Assembly: GCA_910587205.1 (NCBI GenBank)
Contig: CAJULZ010000055.1
Span: 1 to 17,447, forward strand
Reading direction: 5' to 3'
DNA: 17,447 nucleotides
DNA from: an uncultured Oscillospiraceae bacterium
GTDB taxonomy: Bacteria > Bacillota > Clostridia > Oscillospirales > Oscillospiraceae
Part shown: positions 6,664 through 11,731 of the stretch, in pieces
How positions within the stretch are numbered: the stretch's first letter is position 1
Layout of the letters: every line of letters begins with the position of its first letter
The notes under the pieces: generated by a model
What the model was told of the DNA's origin: nothing
The model's database searches: none
What the model saw: the letters and a program-made list of their open reading frames with translations, nothing else
Program-made: the position numbers and the translations under genes

Positions 6664-6699
6664 AACTGTCAGGGCTTTGGCCCTGGCAGTTATTTTTTT
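6664..6699 (+). terminator. Rho-independent terminator, copy 2
   Basis: Stem AACTGTCAGGG/CCCTGGCAGTT (6664-6674 with 6681-6691; one G-T pair), 6-nt loop CTTTGG, then TATTTTTTT. It ends the Sel1-GNAT transcript. Confidence 0.88.
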
Positions 6700-6716
6700 A
6701 GAGAAGGTGCGCACCC

Positions 6717-7016
6717 ATGAAGCAGGCTGACCTGCTGGACATGATCGACCGCTGCATTGCCCTGTGCGAGCAGGAAAAGGCGGCGGGCTACTCCAGCGAG
6801 GCCACCCAGTATCAGATCGAGGACGTGGTTTTGCCCGATCTGCAAAAACTCCGGGAAACCGTGCTGTCCGGCGATATCCCAGCGGATCCCGGCCTGCGGC
6901 ATCTGCTTGCCTTTTGTGTCCCCTTCAAATGCTGGGATTGGGATATGATTTACCCGACGGAATTGTATACCGCGCTGGCAAATCTGCAAAATACCTACCG
7001 CGATTATAACATCTGA
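6717..7016 (+). CDS. Hypothetical 99-residue protein
   Basis: Not recognised. The product is small, acidic and mostly helical, with no signal peptide or membrane segment. It has four Cys, and residues 1-50 look like an amphipathic helical pair (LLDMIDRCIALCEQEKA...VVLPDLQKLRETVLSG). GAAGGTG precedes the ATG by about 8 nt. It lies just after repeat copy 2 and 18 nt before lspA, so it may be transcribed with lspA. The codon use and spacing support a real gene. Confidence 0.7.
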   Translation: MKQADLLDMIDRCIALCEQEKAAGYSSEATQYQIEDVVLPDLQKLRETVLSGDIPADPGLRHLLAFCVPFKCWDWDMIYPTELYTALANLQNTYRDYNI

Positions 7017-7034
7017 CACAGAAAGGCTGATCCC

Positions 7035-7535
7035 ATGTTTTACGCCATCCTCGCCGCCGCCCTGGCGGCCCTCGACCAACTGGTGAAATACCTCGTCCGC
7101 GCCCACATCCCCCTGGGCGGCTCGCTCCCCTTTATTCCCCACGTCCTGGACCTGACCTACGTCCAGAACACCGGCGCGGCCTTCTCCCTCCTGCGGCAGC
7201 ACACTTGGCTGCTCACCCTCATCTCGGCGGTGGTGGTGCTGGTGATGTGCCGGCTCATCGTGAAGGGCTTTTTCAAGAACGCCCTGGGCCGGTGGGCCGC
7301 CGCCCTGGTGCTGGCGGGGGGAATGGGCAACCTCATTGACCGGGCCGTGTTCGGCTATGTCACCGACATGTTCCAGACCGTGTTCATGGAGTTCGCCGTG
7401 TTCAACTTGGCCGACTGCTGCATCACCGTGGGCGTGCCGCTGCTGTTCCTGTACGTAATGCTGTACGTAGGCCGGGATGAGAAAAAGGAGGGCGAGGCCG
7501 ATGGAGCCGGTGAGCTTCCCCCTGACGGTACCTGA
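7035..7535 (+). CDS. lspA: Lipoprotein signal peptidase (signal peptidase II)
   Basis: Membrane aspartic protease that removes the signal peptide from prolipoproteins after diacylglyceryl transfer. The 166 residues contain four membrane helices and the family motifs: LDQLVKYLV at 13-21, NTGAAFSLL at 45-53, GGMGNLIDR at 95-103 with catalytic Asp102, and FNLAD at 123-127 with catalytic Asp127. Length is normal; the hydrophilic tail after about residue 147 is slightly long. AAAGG precedes the ATG. The next gene starts 35 nt before its stop, the common lspA-rluD arrangement in Bacillota. Confidence 0.96.
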   Translation: MFYAILAAALAALDQLVKYLVRAHIPLGGSLPFIPHVLDLTYVQNTGAAFSLLRQHTWLLTLISAVVVLVMCRLIVKGFFKNALGRWAAALVLAGGMGNLIDRAVFGYVTDMFQTVFMEFAVFNLADCCITVGVPLLFLYVMLYVGRDEKKEGEADGAGELPPDGT

Positions 7536-8412
7536 GCCGGGCCGGGCGGACGCGGTGCTGTCCGCCGCCCTGGACGGGCTGACCCGCTCGGCGGCAGTAC
7601 GCTGGCTGGAGGAGGGCCGGGTGACGTTAAACGGCAGGCCCCTGAAAAAAAACGCCAGGCTCCAGCCTGGGGATCAGCTTCTAATCGCGCCCCCCCAGCC
7701 CCAACCGGCGGATCTCATCCCCCAGGACATCCCCCTGGAGATCGCCTATGAGGACGGCGACGTGATCGTGGTGAACAAACCGGTGGGCATGGTGGTGCAC
7801 CCCGCCCCGGGCCATCCCGACGGCACCCTGGTCAACGCGCTGTTATACCACTGCAAAAATTCCCTCTCCGGCATCAATGGGGAGCTGCGCCCCGGCATCG
7901 TCCACCGCATCGACCGGGACACCTCGGGGCTCATCATCGCGGCGAAAAACGACCGCGCCCACCTGTCCCTGGCCGCCCAATTGCAGGACCACTCCCTGTT
8001 CCGGCTGTACCACGCCGTGGCGGTGGGGGCGTTCCGGGAGGACAGCGGCACCGTCTCCGCCCCCATCGGGCGGCACAAGACCGACCGCAAGCGCATGGCG
8101 GTCACGCCGGACGGCCGGGAAGCGGTCACCCACTGGCAGGTGGTGGACGCGCAAAACGGCTGCACCCACCTCACCTGCCGCCTGGAGACGGGCCGCACCC
8201 ACCAGATCCGGGTGCACCTGGCCCACATCGGCCACCCCCTGCTGGGGGACACGGTGTACGGGGCCAAGAAGCCCGTCCCCGGCCTTGCGGGCCAGTGCCT
8301 CCATGCGGCGCAGCTCACCTTCACCCACCCGTCCACCGGGGAGCGTCTGACGGTGGAGGCCCCCCTGCCGGACTGGTTCCAGGCGGTTTTGAGTCGTTAC
8401 GGCTTGACGTGA
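7501..8412 (+). CDS. RluD-family 23S rRNA/large-ribosomal-RNA pseudouridine synthase
   Basis: Converts uridine to pseudouridine in structured RNA, most likely 23S rRNA. The 303-residue protein has an S4 RNA-binding domain at about 13-70 (RSAAVRWLEEGRVTLNGRPL) and the RluA-type catalytic domain from about 78. The signature HRIDRDTSGL at 135-144 has catalytic Asp138, and the late motif LETGRTHQIRVHLAHIGHPL is also present. The start is ATG 7501 with AGGAGG 9 nt upstream, inside the lspA end; an ATG at 7477 lacks such a site. The exact target uridines cannot be assigned from sequence, so no symbol is given. Confidence 0.93.
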   Translation: MEPVSFPLTVPEPGRADAVLSAALDGLTRSAAVRWLEEGRVTLNGRPLKKNARLQPGDQLLIAPPQPQPADLIPQDIPLEIAYEDGDVIVVNKPVGMVVHPAPGHPDGTLVNALLYHCKNSLSGINGELRPGIVHRIDRDTSGLIIAAKNDRAHLSLAAQLQDHSLFRLYHAVAVGAFREDSGTVSAPIGRHKTDRKRMAVTPDGREAVTHWQVVDAQNGCTHLTCRLETGRTHQIRVHLAHIGHPLLGDTVYGAKKPVPGLAGQCLHAAQLTFTHPSTGERLTVEAPLPDWFQAVLSRYGLT

Positions 8413-8425
8413 AAGGAGCGGGACC

Positions 8426-8677
8426 ATGAATCTCAACCAAGTAAAATACCTGCTGTATGCCCTCCTTGCCGCCGTCATCCTCGCCGCGTTCCTGCCGGCG
8501 CTGCTGGGGCTGCCCTGGGCGGGCTCCATCCCGCTGTTCCTGATCCCGCTTGCGGCATACGCTGCCGCCGCCTGGAAGCTGTGGCGCTGCCCCCACTGCG
8601 GCGAGCGCCTGGGCCGCGTTGATGCCAAGCCCCTCTACTGCCCCCGCTGCGGACACAGGCTGGAGGATTTTGAATAG
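8426..8677 (+). CDS. Small membrane protein with C-terminal zinc ribbon (paralog 1)
   Basis: 83 residues: two hydrophobic helices (about 9-28 and 32-52), then a short zinc ribbon CPHCGERLG...CPRCGHRLEDF with Cys55, 58, 72 and 75. The ribbon would face the cytoplasm if the N-terminus does. Function unknown. AAAGGAG precedes the ATG by 8 nt, 13 nt after the pseudouridine synthase stop. The next gene encodes a paralog with the same layout. Confidence 0.8.
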   Translation: MNLNQVKYLLYALLAAVILAAFLPALLGLPWAGSIPLFLIPLAAYAAAAWKLWRCPHCGERLGRVDAKPLYCPRCGHRLEDFE

Positions 8678-8701
8678 GCAACGCCGGGGAAGGAGCCGCC
8701 T

Positions 8702-8962
8702 ATGAAGCTGAAACAGGAAAAAAAGGTGATGCTTGCCCTGCTGGGGGCCATGGCGCTGTCCCTTTTGACGGGCGGGATATTGGTCTCCGGCTCAGCAGCA
8801 GCCGCCCTTCTTTTTGTGGCCGCGGGCGTCGTCTTGTTTTTTGTCTTCATTGCCTACAATTTTTCCCACTGGCGCTGCCCCCACTGCGGGGAGTACCTGG
8901 GCTGGGACCTGGGCAAAGGCATCCCCTTCTGCCCCCACTGCCACCAGCGGCTGGACAAATAG
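8702..8962 (+). CDS. Small membrane protein with C-terminal zinc ribbon (paralog 2)
   Basis: 86 residues with the same architecture as its upstream neighbour: charged N-terminus (KLKQEKK), two hydrophobic helices (about 9-30 and 32-52), then WRCPHCGEYLGW...FCPHCHQRLDK with Cys59, 62, 77 and 80. The matching WRCPHCGE..LG core shows a tandem gene duplication. AAGGAG lies 8 nt upstream of the ATG, and 24 nt separate the two genes. Function unknown. No clear terminator follows before the AT-rich region at 8980. Confidence 0.8.
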   Translation: MKLKQEKKVMLALLGAMALSLLTGGILVSGSAAAALLFVAAGVVLFFVFIAYNFSHWRCPHCGEYLGWDLGKGIPFCPHCHQRLDK

Positions 8963-9002
8963 GGCCCGCGCCTGATCGTGGTTGAATTTTACGAATTATA
9001 TA

Positions 9003-9031
9003 TTGACATTTTGATTTCGAATATATACAAT
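9003..9031 (+). promoter_or_regulatory. Near-consensus sigma-A promoter of the protease gene
   Basis: Perfect -35 TTGACA (9003-9008), 17-nt spacer, -10 TACAAT (9026-9031). It lies in a markedly AT-rich stretch that begins about 8985, and the start would be near 9038, giving a ~50-nt leader. Confidence 0.8.
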
Positions 9032-9089
9032 ATCATCAGATATGAAAAACACATGCACAATTTACCATGCGAAAGGATGATTTTTTAGT

Positions 9090-9695
9090 ATGAAATTATG
9101 GAAAAAATTGCTGCAAACTGGTATTTGTTTTACGCTTGTCATATCAGTGCTGTGCCCTATGGCCTTCGCAACAGTACAAACAGATAGTGTACCTATTACC
9201 GGGGTTAAACAAGCCAAATCCAAATGGTGTTGGGCAGCTTGCGCTGAGATAGTTGGCAAAGCAGTTTATCCATCTACTAATCGCACTCAATTTGATGTTG
9301 TGTCCCGTTACAAAGGGACACTCGCTAATCCATATCCCAATGAGAAAAGCGGTACTTTAGCTGAAAGTGCTGGTGGTTCCCAGTATGTGGCCTATGATAA
9401 AGTCAAATTCGATAGTATTGAGGGAGTATGGAGTTTTTCAAAATTTGTAGACAGTATAGCACACGGTTATCCTGTACAAGCTGCGGGAGGATATTATACG
9501 AATGGAAAACGAACAGGCGGACACATGGTTGTGGTCTATATGACACAGTTCACTGATAATTTATCCGGAAGTAATTGCTACATTGATTATTATGATCCTT
9601 GGGAGGATATTTCGCATCATTGTACCTACAACTCTTTTTGTAACGGAAGTTACAATACCAGGATTTATGACCAAACTGTTTACGCCATTTATTAA
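9090..9695 (+). CDS. Secreted papain-like cysteine protease (AvrRpt2/C39-like)
   Basis: 201-residue predicted exported cysteine protease. The signal peptide is about 1-27 (KLWKK, hydrophobic core, AFA cleavage). The mature part opens with GVKQAKSKWCWAACAEIV: Gln41 (oxyanion hole) is six residues before nucleophile Cys47, the same spacing as in papain, and WCWAAC is the hallmark of the AvrRpt2/C39-like papain families. The candidate catalytic His is in TGGHMVVVY (His145) and the Asp in DYYDPW (Asp169). No C39 bacteriocin exporter is fused or nearby. The gene is much more AT-rich than all its neighbours, suggesting acquisition by transfer. AAAGGA is about 12 nt before the ATG, a long spacing. 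The next gene starts 19 nt after the stop. Confidence 0.85.
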   Translation: MKLWKKLLQTGICFTLVISVLCPMAFATVQTDSVPITGVKQAKSKWCWAACAEIVGKAVYPSTNRTQFDVVSRYKGTLANPYPNEKSGTLAESAGGSQYVAYDKVKFDSIEGVWSFSKFVDSIAHGYPVQAAGGYYTNGKRTGGHMVVVYMTQFTDNLSGSNCYIDYYDPWEDISHHCTYNSFCNGSYNTRIYDQTVYAIY

Positions 9696-9714
9696 CAATT
9701 GCGGGGGTCTATTT

Positions 9715-10551
9715 ATGAAAACTGCGGTAAAAGCAAATTTTTTTGCACTTATGTTGGCCTTTCCGGTCTGTTTTTCCTTAGCCATCCCCGCCCGCGCCGC
9801 GGGCCCGGACGCCGCCGCGTATCCGGAGTTCTTTGACGCCGCCGAGTTTCAGCAGGTGCGGGACGCTGTATTTCACACGGAAATCCTATATGAAAACGGC
9901 GTGCTGGATGAAGCGCAACCCGCAGACGCAGAGGGCGGCCTGGAAACCTCCTACAAGATGTTTTCCCTGAAGGATCCCGAACTGCTCCCCGCCCTGCAAA
10001 ACGGCTCAGACCTGTCCGGGCTGATCTCAGACGAGTATGTTTGGATCGTCGCCACCGCCGCCAACCAGTCCATCCGCGCCGCCCAGGTTGACGGGGAATG
10101 GGAGGTGTTGGGGTACAGCACCCCACGGTCTGAAACCGCCACAACAAATGTGGTACGGTTGGAACCGCTCAACGCGGGGCTGGCCACCCTCTCTGCCTCC
10201 CAGGCTTCCATAGACCGCCTGGTCTGTTTTGAGGCCCCCATGTACCACACAAACTTTGTCTACCTGGACACCTCCGGCGGTGCGTTTCTTGTCCCCTTCG
10301 GAAGCCGTCCGGATCTGACCGGGTTGGAGAACGGGATGTTATACACGCCGGAAGAAGTGGGCGGCATCCTGTCCGCCTCTTTCGGCGGCGGCTATTCCGG
10401 AAACGGGAACGCGGGCATAGGGGGCTCCGCCGCCCAGAGCTCCGGCTGGGAGCCTGTGGCAGCGTCCGGGGCGGTCCTCCTGGCGGCGGCGCTGGGCGCG
10501 GTCCTGTTCGCGCTCCCTGCCCTTTTTAGGCGGCAAAGCAAACAGGGGTAA
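9715..10551 (+). CDS. Membrane-anchored surface protein of unknown function
   Basis: 278 residues from ATG 9715. Signal peptide about 1-28 (MKTAVKANFF, core, ARA cleavage); extracellular domain about 30-225; Gly/Ser-rich linker (GGGYSGNGNAGIGGSAAQ); one membrane helix about 247-270; and a short RRQSKQG cytoplasmic tail, i.e. type I topology. The ectodomain is not recognised. Only one Cys is present in the mature part, so no disulfide is expected. It follows the protease gene with a 19-nt gap and no terminator, so co-transcription is likely; substrate, inhibitor or anchor are all possible. The first ~65 nt are AT-rich like the protease gene and the rest is GC-rich, a sharp compositional step. 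Confidence 0.75.
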   Translation: MKTAVKANFFALMLAFPVCFSLAIPARAAGPDAAAYPEFFDAAEFQQVRDAVFHTEILYENGVLDEAQPADAEGGLETSYKMFSLKDPELLPALQNGSDLSGLISDEYVWIVATAANQSIRAAQVDGEWEVLGYSTPRSETATTNVVRLEPLNAGLATLSASQASIDRLVCFEAPMYHTNFVYLDTSGGAFLVPFGSRPDLTGLENGMLYTPEEVGGILSASFGGGYSGNGNAGIGGSAAQSSGWEPVAASGAVLLAAALGAVLFALPALFRRQSKQG

Positions 10552-10559
10552 CGCGCATA

Positions 10560-10605
10560 CCCCCTCCCGTTTGGGGCACACTAACCCAAAACGGAAGGGG
10601 GTTTT
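10560..10605 (+). terminator. Hairpin with T-tract whose 3' arm holds the ldh Shine-Dalgarno
   Basis: A 17-bp stem with two mismatches (10560-10576 with 10585-10601), 8-nt loop, then TTTT. It can terminate the protease operon. The 3' arm ends in AAGGGGG (10595-10601), placed 7 nt before the ldh ATG, so the folded form would hide the ribosome site. Confidence 0.75.
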
Positions 10606-10608
10606 CCC

Positions 10609-11556
10609 ATGCTCAACCACCGGAAGGCCGCGGTCATCGGCTGCGGCTTTGTGGGCTCCGCCTGCGCGTTCAGCCTGATCCAGCGGGGGCTGTTCAGCGA
10701 ACTGGTGCTCATCGACGCCAACCGGGACAAGGCGGAGGGCGAGGCCATGGATCTCAGCCACGGCCTGCCCTATATCGCCGCCATGGACGTATACGCCGGA
10801 TCCTACGACGACCTCAGCGACTGCGCCCTCATCGTCATCACCGCCGGGGCCAACCAGAAGCCCGGCCAGACCCGCCTGGAGCTCATCGGGCAGAACGTAT
10901 CCATCCTGAACTCCATCATCCCCCAGATCACCGCCCGCCCCTTTGAGGGTACGCTGCTCATCGTGTCCAACCCGGTGGACGTGCTCACCTACGCGGCGTT
11001 CCGCATCTCGGGCTACCCGGCCCACCGGGTGATGGGCTCGGGGACGGTGCTGGATTCCGCCCGTTTGAAGTACCTGTTGGGGGAGCACCTCAACGTGGAC
11101 AGCCGCTCCATCCACGCGGTGATCGTGGGCGAGCACGGGGACAGTGAGCTGGCGGTGTGGAGCGGGGCCAACGTGTCCGGGGTTCCGCTGGACAGTTTCT
11201 GTGAAATGCGGGGCCGCACCAACCACCGGGAGGCGGAGGAGCGCCTCTATGCCGAAGTGCGGGACAGCGCCTATGAGATCATCCGCCGCAAGGGTGCGAC
11301 CTACTACGGCATCGCCATGGCGGTGGCCCGTATCGCGGAGTGCGTCATGAAGGACGAGCGGGCCATCCTTCCCGTGTCGGTGGTCTTGGGCGGGCAGTAC
11401 GGCCTGCGGGATCTGGCGCTGAGTATCCCGTCCATCGTGGGCCGCCGGGGGGTGGAGCAGATCCTGGAGATCCCCCTGGCCGACGGCGAGCGGGAGGCGC
11501 TGAACTCCTCCGCCGCCCAGCTCCGGGAGGTCATCGAGGGTTTGGAGCTGCCGTAA
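10609..11556 (+). CDS. ldh: L-lactate dehydrogenase
   Basis: Cytoplasmic NAD-dependent reduction of pyruvate to L-lactate, regenerating NAD+ in fermentation. The 315 residues show the Rossmann motif GCGFVGSACAF at 11-21, Asp36 at the end of the second strand (NAD over NADP), and the mobile loop ANQKPGQTRLEL at 81-92. In that loop Gln83 specifies lactate over malate and Arg89 is catalytic. DSARL (149-153) has the substrate-binding Arg, and GEHGDSE has catalytic His176. Length is normal. No promoter is evident in the 57-nt gap; the start codon sits directly after the hairpin that contains its ribosome site. A strong terminator follows at 11680. Confidence 0.95.
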   Translation: MLNHRKAAVIGCGFVGSACAFSLIQRGLFSELVLIDANRDKAEGEAMDLSHGLPYIAAMDVYAGSYDDLSDCALIVITAGANQKPGQTRLELIGQNVSILNSIIPQITARPFEGTLLIVSNPVDVLTYAAFRISGYPAHRVMGSGTVLDSARLKYLLGEHLNVDSRSIHAVIVGEHGDSELAVWSGANVSGVPLDSFCEMRGRTNHREAEERLYAEVRDSAYEIIRRKGATYYGIAMAVARIAECVMKDERAILPVSVVLGGQYGLRDLALSIPSIVGRRGVEQILEIPLADGEREALNSSAAQLREVIEGLELP

Positions 11557-11562
11557 CGAGGG

Positions 11563-11614
11563 TTTTGTTCCTTTTTCTTGAAAGAAAAAGGAACCGAAAA
11601 AGAACTTTAATTCG
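11563..11614. repeat. 52-bp dispersed repeat, left copy, with internal palindrome
   Basis: Contains the perfect dyad GTTCCTTTTTCTT-GA-AAGAAAAAGGAAC (11567-11594), then CGAAAAAGAAC and an AT-rich end. The reverse complement recurs at 14569-14620 with 50 of 52 positions identical. It lies between ldh and the M56 gene. Confidence 0.9.
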
Positions 11615-11622
11615 CTGCCGAA

Positions 11623-11641
11623 ATCTTGCATTTTGCAAGAT
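11623..11641. other. Short palindrome between ldh and the M56 gene
   Basis: Perfect 8-bp dyad ATCTTGCA/TGCAAGAT with a TTT loop, directly after the 52-bp repeat and not shared by the other copy. Role unknown. Confidence 0.6.
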
Positions 11642-11679
11642 CCTGCGCCGGCCACGGCCCGCGACAGGAAAACAGAAAT

Positions 11680-11712
11680 GCCCCCCGGCCTACGCCGGGG
11701 GGCCTGGTTTTT
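11680..11712 (+). terminator. Rho-independent terminator of ldh
   Basis: Perfect 10-bp GC stem GCCCCCCGGC/GCCGGGGGGC (11680-11689 with 11694-11703), loop CTAC, followed by CTGGTTTTT. On the other strand the T-tract is weak, but the stem could also stop the converging M56 transcript. Confidence 0.88.
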
Positions 11713-11731
11713 AATGAAACGGGCTGTTTGT

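Larger units (their letters stand above)
6595..6699 (+). repeat. Direct repeat copy 2: displaced nfnB tail with promoter-like site and terminator
   Basis: Diverged second copy of 5644-5747, 951 bp downstream in the same orientation. It contains the coding tail, the TTTCCA-17-TATAAT element and the hairpin. It has one codon fewer before the stop and a longer T-tract. Confidence 0.9.
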
